A DNA stretch of 48,933 bases, taken from contig CAVDWX010000062.1 in assembly GCA_963612735.1 (NCBI GenBank), positions 1 through 48,933 of the forward strand. Reading direction: 5' to 3'. Shown here in pieces: positions 25,394 to 34,638 of the stretch. Under the pieces are notes generated by a model. It was not told where the DNA came from. It was given only the letters and a program-made list of their open reading frames with translations, and did not search any database. This stretch comes from CAVDWX01 sp963612735. Its GTDB lineage: Bacteria > Bacillota_I > Bacilli_A > RFN20 > CAG-826. The stretch's first letter is position 1; each line of letters begins with the position of its first letter. Both the position numbers and the translations under genes were made by a program.

Positions 25394-26662
25394 TTATTCA
25401 AATTTGATTGGTGTAAAATCGCTAAAATCATTAGGTAATTGAACTGATTGATTATAAGCAATTTCAGTTGAAAATCCTGATGATAATTCATAGGTTACAT
25501 CGACATTAGTATTTATTACTCCATTATAAAGACTTAATGGTACATTTGAATTTACGCTTATATCATATGATTCGCCAATCTTGCTTAATAATCCGTTTTC
25601 GTCGAACAAAATAGCGGCTTTAACATTAAATTTTTTGATAGAATCAGATAATTGTTTTTTAATTGATGAGGCGTAGTCTATAGATGAAGTAGAGGTAGAT
25701 CCATCTTCGTCCCATGTAGCATATGTCAATAATTCAAGTGTAATAAAATCATCTTTAGTCAATGATAAACTTATACCAAATCTTTCATCATCATATTTTT
25801 GGAAGGTGAGGGGTTTAACTCCAGTCATATTTTCGACTTCCACTAAATTATCCAAATATTCTTTTATTGATTCTTCAAGAGATGAAACTGTATCTTCATC
25901 AATTTCTGGAAGTATTTTTTCGTTAGCTTTATCTCCAATGTAAGAAGTTAAGTCGTAACTTATCTTTTTATTTTCGCCAAGTAAGCCATTGAATAAATCT
26001 AAAATATTATAATTGGCATCTTGAACTGAAAAATCAGTGGTCACTTTATTTACAACTTCGTCCAATGATTTAACAAAAGAATATAAGTTATCATCGCTAA
26101 AATCGCCGTATAAAGTATTATCCTTATAGTAAGCAAGGATACTTGCATCTTTAGCACTTAGTGAATATGAATATTTCTTGTTAGTAACAGTCGCGGCAGT
26201 ACCATTCAAATTAATATTAGCGGTATCTGGTAAGTTACCTTCAAAAGAAACGCTTCCACCAAAATTTAAATTAGCAATACCTTCCAAATCAGCATATGTC
26301 TTATCTAATCCACTGAGTTGGTATACTGCTTTTGCCTTTAAATTTTTAACTTTTAATGTAGCGTCAATATCCTCCATAGTGACACCCATAATCGGATTTT
26401 GCGCTAAATCTGTTGTTTTAGCTTTTAATGTAAAATTAGTATTACTTAAATTATTAGTGATACTTACACTATTTAATCCCTTCACAGTTTCTTGAATACT
26501 ACGTGAAAGTTTTTGTTTAACTTCGATAGCTCCCTTTTCACTTGTGATATCAATAGTGGTGCCTCCACTTGGAAGAGTGTTGTCTTTAGTGGTTGACTTT
26601 CCACAGGCCGCTAATGATAAAGCAGCAATTGAAGTTAAGAATAAAAATTTTATTTTTTTCAT
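25394..26662 (-). CDS. Hypothetical lipoprotein
   Basis: A 422-residue protein with a signal peptide and lipobox LSLAAC (Cys20). The mature part is beta-rich with many Asn/Thr/Ser and repeated short strands such as FTLKAKTTDL, LKVKNLKAKAVYQLSGL and KYSYSLSAKDASI. This resembles the repetitive beta folds of outer-surface lipoproteins that bind lipids or hydrophobic compounds, but I recognise no family. The start at 26662 is chosen because AAAGGAG lies just upstream and the signal peptide begins there; an upstream codon at 26716 has no ribosome site. It appears monocistronic, bounded by terminators on both sides. Confidence 0.8.
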   Translation of the reverse strand: MKKIKFLFLTSIAALSLAACGKSTTKDNTLPSGGTTIDITSEKGAIEVKQKLSRSIQETVKGLNSVSITNNLSNTNFTLKAKTTDLAQNPIMGVTMEDIDATLKVKNLKAKAVYQLSGLDKTYADLEGIANLNFGGSVSFEGNLPDTANINLNGTAATVTNKKYSYSLSAKDASILAYYKDNTLYGDFSDDNLYSFVKSLDEVVNKVTTDFSVQDANYNILDLFNGLLGENKKISYDLTSYIGDKANEKILPEIDEDTVSSLEESIKEYLDNLVEVENMTGVKPLTFQKYDDERFGISLSLTKDDFITLELLTYATWDEDGSTSTSSIDYASSIKKQLSDSIKKFNVKAAILFDENGLLSKIGESYDISVNSNVPLSLYNGVINTNVDVTYELSSGFSTEIAYNQSVQLPNDFSDFTPIKFE

Positions 26663-26726
26663 AAATTTTGTTCTCCTTTCGAACAAATATATTATAGCAA
26701 ATTTATTTACTTTCAACTTTTATAAT

Positions 26727-26758
26727 AAAAAAGAAACCTAATAAATTTTATAGGTTTC
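26727..26758 (-). terminator. Rho-independent terminator of the carbamate kinase gene
   Basis: On the minus strand GAAACCTA and TAGGTTTC form a perfect 8-bp stem (26733-26758) followed by CTTTTTTATT. It lies 28 bases past the carbamate kinase stop and isolates that gene from the lipoprotein gene. Confidence 0.85.
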
Positions 26759-26785
26759 AATTTTATATTGATTATATCAATGCTT

Positions 26786-27703
26786 TTATCTAATGATGGT
26801 TCCACTTTCCTCTTTAAACGCTTTTTCGGCGTTTTCTAGATGAGCGATAATTGCACATTTACCTGGACAATGTTTTAGAAAGGATAAACATGCATTTACT
26901 TTTGGATACATTGAACCTTTGGCAAAATAATCTTTGGTTAGATAAGATTCCATTTCATTAATAGTAACATGTTCTAGTTTTACCTGGTCGGGTTTACCAA
27001 AATTAATGCATACATTATCCACAGCCGTAAGAATAACTAAATAATCAGCATGAACGAGTTCTGCGACTTTAGCACTGGCGTAATCTTTATCAACAACCGC
27101 AGCGACACCCACTAATTGATCGTTGTCTTTTATAACAGGGATACCGCCTCCACCAGCGCATATGACGACATCTTTATTTTTAACCAGTGTTAATATGGTA
27201 TCTTTTTCAATTATGTCTATTGGTAGTGGAGAAGGAACTACTCGACGATATCCTCTATTAGCGTCCTCTTTCATTACATAACCTTTAGTTTTAACTATTT
27301 CATCCGATTCTTCTTTCGAATAGAAACTTCCAACTGGTTTAGTTGGATTTAAAAATAATGGATCATTTTTATCGACGAGTACCTGACTAATAACTGTTAC
27401 TACATTACGCTTGACGCCTTCTTTTTTTAAGGCGTTACCAATTGCGTTTTGTAAATGATAGCCAATATATCCTTGTGACATCGCCCCACATTCTGGGAAT
27501 GGCATATCAGGAACACTTTTTGCGTCGGTAAAAGCAAGATTAATCATTCCCACTTGTGGGCCGTTACCATGAACGATAATAACTTCATTGCCATCTCTTA
27601 TTAATTCCACAATATAGGTAGCCACTTTACTGACTAATTCTTTTTGCTCTACTGCATTATTACCTAAGGCATTTCCACCTAAAGAAACAACATATCTTTT
27701 CAT
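26786..27703 (-). CDS. arcC: Carbamate kinase (ArcC/YqeA type)
   Basis: The 305-residue length is normal. It converts carbamoyl phosphate and ADP to ATP, CO2 and ammonia. Family motifs are VSLGGNALG at the N-terminus, VIIVHGNGPQVGMI, GSFYSKEESDEI, VICAGGGGIPV and VVDKDYASAKVAEL. The ATG at 27703 is preferred because AGGTG precedes it and the family normally starts directly with the nucleotide-binding strand; an upstream codon at 27763 would add unrelated residues. It is transcribed away from the purine operon across a shared 215-base control region. In the corresponding E. coli cluster the homologue is yqeA, next to ygeW, so this is probably the ATP-yielding last step of purine fermentation. 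Confidence 0.95.
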   Translation of the reverse strand: MKRYVVSLGGNALGNNAVEQKELVSKVATYIVELIRDGNEVIIVHGNGPQVGMINLAFTDAKSVPDMPFPECGAMSQGYIGYHLQNAIGNALKKEGVKRNVVTVISQVLVDKNDPLFLNPTKPVGSFYSKEESDEIVKTKGYVMKEDANRGYRRVVPSPLPIDIIEKDTILTLVKNKDVVICAGGGGIPVIKDNDQLVGVAAVVDKDYASAKVAELVHADYLVILTAVDNVCINFGKPDQVKLEHVTINEMESYLTKDYFAKGSMYPKVNACLSFLKHCPGKCAIIAHLENAEKAFKEESGTIIR

Positions 27704-27818
27704 AGACACCTCGCATATACTTTTCTCTATCATTATAAAGGATGAATTTCTTATTTTCATCAATTGTCGATTTTGAACTACATTTGAAAAATTAATTTAA
27801 TCTTTTTTTCTTCTAAAC

Positions 27819-27840
27819 CTTGCGTATACGCGTTCGCAAG
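27819..27840. promoter_or_regulatory. Nested GC-rich palindromes in the divergent arcC-mocA control region
   Basis: CTTGCG (27819-27824) and CGCAAG (27835-27840) form an inverted repeat. Inside it GCGTATACGC (27822-27831) is a perfect 10-base palindrome. Both are islands of G+C in an otherwise AT-rich 215-base gap that holds no gene. The location between two divergent purine-catabolism transcripts suggests an operator for an unlinked regulator. Confidence 0.5.
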
Positions 27841-27868
27841 ATGTTAACTTACAATTTCACAAATTAGA

Positions 27869-27897
27869 TTGAAGAAAGTGCTAAAATCAATTAAACT
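27869..27897 (+). promoter_or_regulatory. Candidate promoter of the purine operon
   Basis: TTGAAG (27869-27874) and TAAACT (27892-27897) are spaced by 17 bases and lie 22 bases before the mocA ATG. Each box has one to two mismatches from consensus, so an activator may be needed. The palindrome at 27819-27840 lies about 30 bases upstream, a typical activator position. For the opposite strand a good -10 (TATAAT at 27732-27737) precedes arcC, but I see no clear -35. Confidence 0.35.
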
Positions 27898-27918
27898 AAT
27901 ATATATTAGAGGTCATTA

Positions 27919-28470
27919 ATGATTGATGCAGTCATTCTTGCTGGTGGATGTTCAGTTCGCTTTAAATCGAATAAACTCCTTTTTCTTATAAATGATAAAC
28001 CTCTTATAGTCCATTCTATTGAATCTCTTTTAGATTTTGCTTCTCATATTTATGTGGTGACAGGTCATTATCATAATGAAATATCTGAAGCAATTAAAAA
28101 TATTGATAAGGTCTCAATAATTTATAATTCTAATTATATGAAAGGGATGTTTTCATCTGCTCAAACCGGAATAAAAGAAACCTCGAATGATATTTTACTC
28201 CTTCCCGGAGATTGCTCTTTTGTTGATAAAAAAACAATTCAAAAAATAATTAGTGGAAAAGGGATGATGAGATGCCCTATTTATCAAGGTAAAACCGGAC
28301 ATCCTCTTTTTATCAAGAAAGAACTAAAGGATGAGATATTAAAATTACCAATTGATTCCAATTTAAAAGCATTTCGTGACCAAATTGGATATGAGACTAT
28401 CGAATGTGATGATCCTCATATTTTTATTGATATAGACACATTAAAAGATTATCAAAATCTTATTATTTAA
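27919..28470 (+). CDS. mocA: Molybdenum cofactor cytidylyltransferase-like protein (MocA/YgfJ)
   Basis: A 183-residue nucleotidyltransferase of the MobA-like fold. The N-terminal VILAGGCSVRFKSNKLL carries the glycine-rich nucleotide-binding loop and following Lys; LLLPGDCSFVD holds the metal-binding Asp, and GKTGHPLFI is the typical substrate loop (GHP) of the MocA group. Such proteins attach CMP to molybdopterin, giving the cofactor used by xanthine-dehydrogenase-family enzymes. That fits its place as the first gene of an operon with two such enzymes. AGAGG precedes the ATG, and the next gene follows after 15 bases. Confidence 0.88.
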   Translation: MIDAVILAGGCSVRFKSNKLLFLINDKPLIVHSIESLLDFASHIYVVTGHYHNEISEAIKNIDKVSIIYNSNYMKGMFSSAQTGIKETSNDILLLPGDCSFVDKKTIQKIISGKGMMRCPIYQGKTGHPLFIKKELKDEILKLPIDSNLKAFRDQIGYETIECDDPHIFIDIDTLKDYQNLII

Positions 28471-28485
28471 GAGAAAGGAACTAAA

Positions 28486-29277
28486 ATGAAGATACAACAA
28501 TATTATCGTCCCACTAGTGTGGAAGATGCTTATCAAAAACTCGTTGAAAATCCTAAAAATGTTTTACTTGCTGGTGGATTTTGGCTTAAGAAAATGAATC
28601 AAAATTGTGAAACAATTATTGATTTATCTCCGTTAAAGCTCAATCAAATTCATGAAAATAAAGATTATGTTGTTGTTGGGAGCATGGTTAGTCAAAGAGA
28701 TTTTGAAAATTCTAAGATTATCCAAAACCTTTTTAATGATATGGCTGGATTTGCCGTTCGAGAAATAATGTCGGTCCCATTTAGAAATAGCGCAACGATT
28801 GGTGGATCAATCATGGGAAGATATCCTTTTTCGGATGTTATAACTGCCTTACTCGCGATGGATGTAACATTAAGGTTTTATCCAAAACAAGAAATTTCGT
28901 TAGTGGATTTTTTAAATTACAAAGGCAAATTTAATTCCATATTAGTTGATATTGTTATTAAAAAAGAAAAAGGAAAAGGCTTCTTTAAAAAAGTAAAAAC
29001 GACAGCCTTAGATTTCCCACTTATTAATATTGCTGTTAGTAAAAGTGATAAATATCGAATTGTTGTTGGTTCACGTCCCATGGTAGCGTCTTTAGCTATT
29101 AATGCGATGGATTACTTAAATAATTTTTCTAATCCGAGTGAAGAAGACTTTATTAAAGCTAGTGAAATTGCGGTGAATGAATTGAATTTCCTTGATAGCA
29201 TCAATATTTCTAAGGATTATCGCATCGCTTTAGCTAAAACTTATATTAAACGTGGTTTATTGGAGGTCAGCCAATAA
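28486..29277 (+). CDS. Xanthine-dehydrogenase-family FAD-binding subunit (set 1)
   Basis: The protein has 263 residues. The N-terminal half is an FAD-binding domain of the CO-dehydrogenase flavoprotein type, with LLAGGFWL in place of the more common AGGTD loop and RNSATIGGSIMGRYPFSDV as the second FAD loop. The C-terminal ~100 residues match the usual C-terminal domain, though short. The protein resembles E. coli YgfM/XdhB. The replacement of the AGGTD loop suggests altered FAD contacts. It overlaps the 2Fe-2S subunit gene by one base (TAATG), and together with the next two genes forms a complete FAD/FeS/Mo trio. Confidence 0.88.
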   Translation: MKIQQYYRPTSVEDAYQKLVENPKNVLLAGGFWLKKMNQNCETIIDLSPLKLNQIHENKDYVVVGSMVSQRDFENSKIIQNLFNDMAGFAVREIMSVPFRNSATIGGSIMGRYPFSDVITALLAMDVTLRFYPKQEISLVDFLNYKGKFNSILVDIVIKKEKGKGFFKKVKTTALDFPLINIAVSKSDKYRIVVGSRPMVASLAINAMDYLNNFSNPSEEDFIKASEIAVNELNFLDSINISKDYRIALAKTYIKRGLLEVSQ

Positions 29278-29726
29278 TGAAAGTAACATTTTATTTAAAT
29301 GAAATTTTGATGTCATTTGATGTCAAAGAAAGCGAATATCTTGCTGAAACGTTAAGAAAAAGTGGTCTTAAATCGATACGTTTAGGTTGTAATGAAACAT
29401 CTTGTGGAGCTTGCACTGTTTTAATTGATAATAAGCCAGTCTTATCGTGTGGAGTATTGACTGGACAAGTTGAAGGTCACCACATTACAACTGTAGAGGG
29501 AATTCAAGAAGAAGCTCTTAAAATCGCAAATTATTTTGCTGACCAAGGAGCGGATCAATGTGGATTTTGCAACGTTGGTTATGCATTAGTCCTATACGCT
29601 CTAAAAAGAGAATTAAATAATCCTAGTGATGATGAAATTAAAGATTATATCGTTGGTAATTTATGTCGTTGCACTGGCTATCAATCGCAATTAAAAGCTA
29701 TTCGTGCTTACTTGGAGGACAAATAA
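29277..29726 (+). CDS. Xanthine-dehydrogenase-family 2Fe-2S subunit (set 1)
   Basis: A 149-residue subunit with both expected clusters. The plant-type 2Fe-2S ligands are Cys38, Cys43, Cys46 and Cys58; the second cluster uses Cys95, Cys98, Cys130 and Cys132 (QCGFC, then GNLCRCTGY). The usual CGFCTPG is CGFCNVG here, a small deviation near the molybdopterin-facing cluster. It passes electrons from the Mo site to FAD. The stop is separated from the Mo subunit ATG by two bases, and a GGAGGAC ribosome site lies within the end of this gene. Confidence 0.95.
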   Translation: MKVTFYLNEILMSFDVKESEYLAETLRKSGLKSIRLGCNETSCGACTVLIDNKPVLSCGVLTGQVEGHHITTVEGIQEEALKIANYFADQGADQCGFCNVGYALVLYALKRELNNPSDDEIKDYIVGNLCRCTGYQSQLKAIRAYLEDK

Positions 29727-29728
29727 AC

Positions 29729-32035
29729 ATGAGAGTTGTTAATAATAAAACCCATTCAGTGGATGGCAAAGGCCTCATGATGGGTCGCCCTGCTTACACT
29801 GATGATTTAGCGGAACAAAATTCATTAGTTATTAAAATATTACGTTCACCTCATGCTTTTGCTCATATTAAAAATATTGATACTAGCGAAGCGGAAGCAT
29901 TAAATGGTGTTGTTTTGGTTTTGACATATAAAGATGTGCCTCGCGTTTCTTTTTCCCGTGCTGGTCAAGGTTATCCTGAGCCATCTCCTCATGATAAATT
30001 CATTCTCGATGAATATGTGAGATATGTCGGTGATGAAGTAGCATGCGTTGCCGCGATTAATGAAGAAATTGCTGTTGAAGCTCTTAAACTTATCAAGGTT
30101 GATTATGAAATATTAGAACCTGTTTTAGATTTTGAAACCGCTTATGAAAATAAATCGGTTATTCATCCTGAAGATGGAATAAATGAAATGTTCCCGATTG
30201 GCTTTGAACCAAAGAAAAATGTCGCTGCTGCTTATGATATGGTAGTGGGAGACGTCAACAAAGTCATGAACGAATGCGATGTCGTTATTGAACACACCAT
30301 TTATTCACAAGCTCAAGCTCACGCTATGCTTGAACCTCATTCTTCTAATGCTAGATTAGACGAACATAATCGATTAGTTATCTATTCATCGACACAAACA
30401 CCATTCCATATGCGAAGAATTATGTCTACAACTCTAGGCATTCCAATTTCCAAAATTAGATTTATCAAACCTCGTGTTGGCGGTGGTTTTGGTGGAAAGC
30501 AAGCTTTTCATGGCGAATTCTTCTGTGCGTTAGTAACCTTGAAAACAGGTAGACCTACTAGATGCGTCTATACAAGAGAAGAAGTATTTGAATCTTCTTA
30601 TACTCGTCATCCAATGAAAATATCGATTAAATTAGGAGCAACTAAGGAAGGTAGAATTAGAGCCATTGATTGTAACGCTTTAAGCGATACTGGAGCGTAT
30701 GGAGAACATTCATTAACAGTTTTTATGATTGTAGGTAGTAAAGTTTTACCTCTATACAATAAGGTTGATGCCGTTCATTTTGGAGGAAAAGTGGTTTATA
30801 CCAATCACGTTTCCGCTGGTGCGTATAGAGGGTATGGCGCTATTCAAGGAAATTATGCTTTAGAAACAGCAGTGGATATCCTTGCTGAAAAACTTCACAT
30901 GAATCCAATGGTGGTTCGTGAAATTAATTCCATGAGAGAAAAAGAAACCTCTCCTATTTTTGAAATCATGGGAGAAGGTACAAAAGGTACCGCTATGATT
31001 ATGGAAAGTTGTAAATTACCATACTGCATTAAACGCGGTGCAGAATTAATTGATTGGAATAACAATTATCCGCGTAAAGTAGTCGGCCCTCATAAAGTCA
31101 GAGGATACGGAATGGCCATTGCCATGCAAGGAAGTGGCATACCATTTATGGATATGGGAAGCGCTACTATCAAATTGAATGATGGTGGTTCGTATAATTT
31201 AACCGTTGGAGCGACTGATATTGGACAAGGTTCCGATACCATCCTATGCCAAATTGCAGCGGAGGAATTAAGAACTACTGTTGATAAGATATTGATTTAT
31301 TCATCTGATACCGATTTAACCCCGTTTGATTGTGGAGCATATGCTTCATCTACTACTTATATATCCGGTAATGCGACTTGGAATGCTGCAAAAAAGATGA
31401 GAGAAAGATTAGAAAAAGAAGCAGCGGACTATTTAGGTGTGAAGTCAAATAGTATTGAATTTGACGGAGAAAAATTCACTTCAGGAGATAAGACTGTTAC
31501 TTTAAATGAACTATCAATTAAACTCTTATATAATCAAAATCAACATCAAGTTGCAGTGACTGAATCTTATTTTGGAAAAGTATCTCCCCCTCCCTTTATG
31601 GCGGCTTATGCTGAAGTGGAAGTTGATACTGAAACTGGCGAATATGAAGTCTTAAATTATGTTACGGTTACGGATTGTGGCACTACCATTAATCCGATGT
31701 TAGCGAAAGGACAAGTGGAAGGTGGTATTGCTCAAGGTTTAGGCATGGCATGCTTTGAAAGAGTAATCTATGATAAGAAAGGTAAACTTCTTTCTAATAA
31801 TTTCCTTTCATATCATGTGCCTACTCATAAAGAGATTCATCATTACATTACTGAATTTGCGGATTCATATGAACCAACTGGTCCATTTGGGGCAAAATCA
31901 GTGGGGGAAATTGGAATTGATACTCCGCCCGCAGTTATTTGTAATGCTATTTATAACGCTGTTGGAGTAAGAATTAACGATTTGCCAATCACTCCTGAAA
32001 AAATATATTTAGGCATGCAAAAACTTAAAAAATAA
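29729..32035 (+). CDS. Xanthine-dehydrogenase-family molybdenum-binding subunit (set 1)
   Basis: The protein has 768 residues, the normal length for a separate Mo subunit. It opens with the small a/b-hammerhead domain (DGKGLMMGRPAYTDDL) and contains the molybdopterin-contacting loops VGGGFGGKQAFHGEF and SAGAYRGYGAIQGNYA, VGATDIGQGSDTI, and GPFGAKSVGEIG with the catalytic base Glu727. Such enzymes hydroxylate purines or related heterocycles, or run in reverse. The ATG at 29729 is chosen because GGAGGAC is 8 bases upstream; an in-frame codon at 29663 lies inside the preceding gene. It corresponds to XdhA/XdhD of the E. coli cluster; whether it acts on xanthine, hypoxanthine, urate or another purine cannot be read from the sequence. 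Confidence 0.93.
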   Translation: MRVVNNKTHSVDGKGLMMGRPAYTDDLAEQNSLVIKILRSPHAFAHIKNIDTSEAEALNGVVLVLTYKDVPRVSFSRAGQGYPEPSPHDKFILDEYVRYVGDEVACVAAINEEIAVEALKLIKVDYEILEPVLDFETAYENKSVIHPEDGINEMFPIGFEPKKNVAAAYDMVVGDVNKVMNECDVVIEHTIYSQAQAHAMLEPHSSNARLDEHNRLVIYSSTQTPFHMRRIMSTTLGIPISKIRFIKPRVGGGFGGKQAFHGEFFCALVTLKTGRPTRCVYTREEVFESSYTRHPMKISIKLGATKEGRIRAIDCNALSDTGAYGEHSLTVFMIVGSKVLPLYNKVDAVHFGGKVVYTNHVSAGAYRGYGAIQGNYALETAVDILAEKLHMNPMVVREINSMREKETSPIFEIMGEGTKGTAMIMESCKLPYCIKRGAELIDWNNNYPRKVVGPHKVRGYGMAIAMQGSGIPFMDMGSATIKLNDGGSYNLTVGATDIGQGSDTILCQIAAEELRTTVDKILIYSSDTDLTPFDCGAYASSTTYISGNATWNAAKKMRERLEKEAADYLGVKSNSIEFDGEKFTSGDKTVTLNELSIKLLYNQNQHQVAVTESYFGKVSPPPFMAAYAEVEVDTETGEYEVLNYVTVTDCGTTINPMLAKGQVEGGIAQGLGMACFERVIYDKKGKLLSNNFLSYHVPTHKEIHHYITEFADSYEPTGPFGAKSVGEIGIDTPPAVICNAIYNAVGVRINDLPITPEKIYLGMQKLKK

Positions 32036-32052
32036 TGCAAAACGAGGTTTAA

Positions 32053-33360
32053 ATGAACGATTTATTAATTAAAAATGGTTTAGTTTATATTGATAATGAA
32101 TTTAAAAAGATAAATATCGGTATCAAAGATGAGCTCATATCTTATCTTGGTGAAGATGAGCTTCCTTCTTTAAAAGTTATCGACGCTAGTGGAAAGAAAA
32201 TCATTCCCGGCTTAATCGATAGTCATGTTCATTTTGAACTTTATTGTGGCACTATTACCTCTAGAGATGATTTTAGAAGTGGAACTATTTCTGGAGCGTA
32301 TGGAGGGGTCACCACTATAATTGACTTTTTAGACCCTTCTAGCACGGTTGAGGAACTCGTAACTACTTATAATGAAAGAAAAAAATTAGCCAAAAAAAGC
32401 GTTACGGATTATTGCTTTCACGCTTGCATTAAGGAACCTAAATGTGACTTAGAAGATTATGTTAAGAAAGTCAAAGAATTAGGAATGAATACCATTAAAT
32501 TATTCACTACTTATTCTGAAACACATCGAAGAACATATGATAAAGATATTATAAAATTATTGGAACTATCAAAAAAATATCATATTTTAATCACTGCTCA
32601 TATTGAAAATGATGAGCTTATTAATCATGATGATAATTTGCTTTGTGTAGATATAAATAAGGCCCGACCATCCATTGCTGAAACTAGTGAAGCCTTAAAA
32701 TTAGCATTGTACGCTAAAGAGACAGGCGGTTATTTATATATGGTTCATTGTAGCAGTGGTAAAACACTTAAATACCTTGTTGAACAATTTGGTGACATCT
32801 TGAATAAAAATTTATTCATCGAAAGCTGCCCGCAATATTTTATGTTTGATGATAGTGAATTTAATAAACCCAGCGGTGCTTTGTTCACTTTTGCTCCACC
32901 TTTAAGAAGTCGTGGTGAAAAAGAATTATTAAGTCAATATTATCGATATATAAATACGATAGGTACTGATCACTGTTCTTTTACCAAAAAGGATAAATTA
33001 TCTCATCCTTTATTAAATGGACACCCTCTTGGAATAGGTGGAATTGAATCTTCTTTCATGGTTATGCATTCATTATTCGGTGATGACATGATTGACAAAA
33101 TGAGCAAAAATATCGCTGATTTGATGGGAATTAAGAAAAAAGGTAGCATAAAAATTGGAAATTATGCTGATTTTGTTTTCTATATTGAAAAGGATGTAAT
33201 CATTGATAAACCTCATTCTAATGTCGATTATTCGATATATGAAGGGTTACATAGTGACATTGAAATTACTGATACTATAATTAGAGGTAGATATATTATT
33301 AATAACAAAAAATACATCGAAAATGTTGGGAGACTTTTAAATGAAGAAAGCACTGATTAA
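32053..33360 (+). CDS. hyuA: Dihydropyrimidinase/hydantoinase-type amidohydrolase
   Basis: The protein has 435 residues of the cyclic amidohydrolase family. The binuclear metal site is intact: His58 and His60 in DSHVHFE, the carbamylated Lys149 in NTIKLFTTY, His183 in TAHIEN, His232 in VHCSSG and Asp306 in GTDHCSF. It opens cyclic amides such as dihydropyrimidines and hydantoins. In the E. coli yge/ygf cluster the homologue HyuA (YgeZ) accompanies YgeW and YgeY, and this gene set has been linked to anaerobic urate breakdown in gut bacteria. It probably hydrolyses a reduced purine-ring intermediate. It overlaps ssnA by 20 bases, indicating tight coupling. Confidence 0.93.
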   Translation: MNDLLIKNGLVYIDNEFKKINIGIKDELISYLGEDELPSLKVIDASGKKIIPGLIDSHVHFELYCGTITSRDDFRSGTISGAYGGVTTIIDFLDPSSTVEELVTTYNERKKLAKKSVTDYCFHACIKEPKCDLEDYVKKVKELGMNTIKLFTTYSETHRRTYDKDIIKLLELSKKYHILITAHIENDELINHDDNLLCVDINKARPSIAETSEALKLALYAKETGGYLYMVHCSSGKTLKYLVEQFGDILNKNLFIESCPQYFMFDDSEFNKPSGALFTFAPPLRSRGEKELLSQYYRYINTIGTDHCSFTKKDKLSHPLLNGHPLGIGGIESSFMVMHSLFGDDMIDKMSKNIADLMGIKKKGSIKIGNYADFVFYIEKDVIIDKPHSNVDYSIYEGLHSDIEITDTIIRGRYIINNKKYIENVGRLLNEESTD

Positions 33361-34636
33361 CATTCGACTATATGATTATCATATTTACATTGAAAACGCT
33401 TATGTTGTTTTTGATAAAGAAATAATAGAAGTTGGTGAAATGACTGCTTTTCAAAATAATGATTATTTAATAATCGATGGAAAAGGAAAATTGTTGCTCC
33501 CTAATTTCGTTTGTGCTCACGCTCATATTTATTCGATATTTGCTCGAGGATTAGCTCTTCCCTTTAATCCCGCTAATTTTCAAGAGATATTGGATCAAAT
33601 GTGGTGGAAATTGGATTCACAAATCGATAATAAAATTACTTATTATTCAGGAATAGCGGCCGGCACTGAATTCATTAAAAATGGTGTTACCACGATTATT
33701 GATCATCACGCCTCAGGAAAAGAAATTTTAGCCTCTTTATCATCTTTAAAAAAATCTCTTGTAGACACCCTTAATTTAAGAGCGATTCTTTGCTTCGAAA
33801 CTAGCGATAGATATAAAATTGATGATTGCATCAAAGAAAATGTTTCATTCGCTAAAAGGTATCATAATTCTCACATTTCAGGATTATTTGGTTTGCATGC
33901 CTCTATGTCTTTAAGCGAAGACACCTTAAAATTAATCAAAAGAAAACAAAAAGATATTCCTCTTCATGTTCATGTTGGCGAATCGATTATGGATGAAGAA
34001 GACTCTATTAATAAATACGGATTAAGAATAATCAATCGATTTGCTAAATATGGATTGATTAAAGAAGATTCGTTAATTGTACATGGTGTATATTTAGATG
34101 AATGCGAATTAGATATAATTAAAAACTTAAAAGCCTATATGGTAGTAAATACTACTTCAAATATGAATAACGCAGTTGGACTACCAAACGTTAAAGCTTT
34201 TATTGATAAAGGCATTCCCGTCTTAGTGGGTAATGATGGGCTTTCCACTAGTATGGCGAATGAATATAATAATATTTTTTACACTTCTCATCTTAAAAAT
34301 GAATCCGCTACAACGCTTAATTTGAGTGATATTTTAAAGATGATTCTTAATGCTTATGACTATGCTTCAAGAAGACTAAATATTAAATTAGGAAGAATTG
34401 AAGCAGGCTATGTTTCTGACTTTTTGTTACTACCATATACACCATTTACTAAAATGGATAATTCTAATGCATTTGGTCATTTATTTTACGGCTTATATCC
34501 TAGTTTTAAACCAAGTCATGTCTTTGTTGATGGAAAATTATTGTTAAAGAATTATGAATTGGTTTCTAAAAAAGCAAAAGATGAATTAACAAAAGCAAAA
34601 ACTATATCTAATATACTTTGGGAAAGGGTTATTTAA
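33341..34636 (+). CDS. ssnA: SsnA-like amidohydrolase (putative aminohydrolase)
   Basis: The protein has 431 residues, subtype III amidohydrolase with a mononuclear metal site: His60 and His62 in CAHAHIYS, His211 in HVHVGES, His248 in IVHGVYL and Asp299 in VGNDGLS. The signature is that of the guanine deaminase / chlorohydrolase / SsnA group. SsnA is a conserved member of the anaerobic purine cluster and is proposed to hydrolyse a ring carbon-nitrogen bond. The ATG at 33341 has GGGAG 7 bases upstream and lies inside the end of hyuA. The region FARGLALPFNPANFQEIL is also typical of SsnA. The identity is good; the exact substrate is not established from sequence. Confidence 0.9.
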   Translation: MKKALINIRLYDYHIYIENAYVVFDKEIIEVGEMTAFQNNDYLIIDGKGKLLLPNFVCAHAHIYSIFARGLALPFNPANFQEILDQMWWKLDSQIDNKITYYSGIAAGTEFIKNGVTTIIDHHASGKEILASLSSLKKSLVDTLNLRAILCFETSDRYKIDDCIKENVSFAKRYHNSHISGLFGLHASMSLSEDTLKLIKRKQKDIPLHVHVGESIMDEEDSINKYGLRIINRFAKYGLIKEDSLIVHGVYLDECELDIIKNLKAYMVVNTTSNMNNAVGLPNVKAFIDKGIPVLVGNDGLSTSMANEYNNIFYTSHLKNESATTLNLSDILKMILNAYDYASRRLNIKLGRIEAGYVSDFLLLPYTPFTKMDNSNAFGHLFYGLYPSFKPSHVFVDGKLLLKNYELVSKKAKDELTKAKTISNILWERVI

Positions 34637-34638
34637 TT

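Noticed and set aside
27704..27918. Purine or molybdenum-cofactor riboswitch before the purine operon.
   Set aside because: I found none of the conserved core sequences of either class; only a short palindrome is present.
29663..29728. Earlier start for the set 1 Mo subunit.
   Set aside because: It lies within the 2Fe-2S gene, adds no conserved residues, and the ATG at 29729 has a strong ribosome site.
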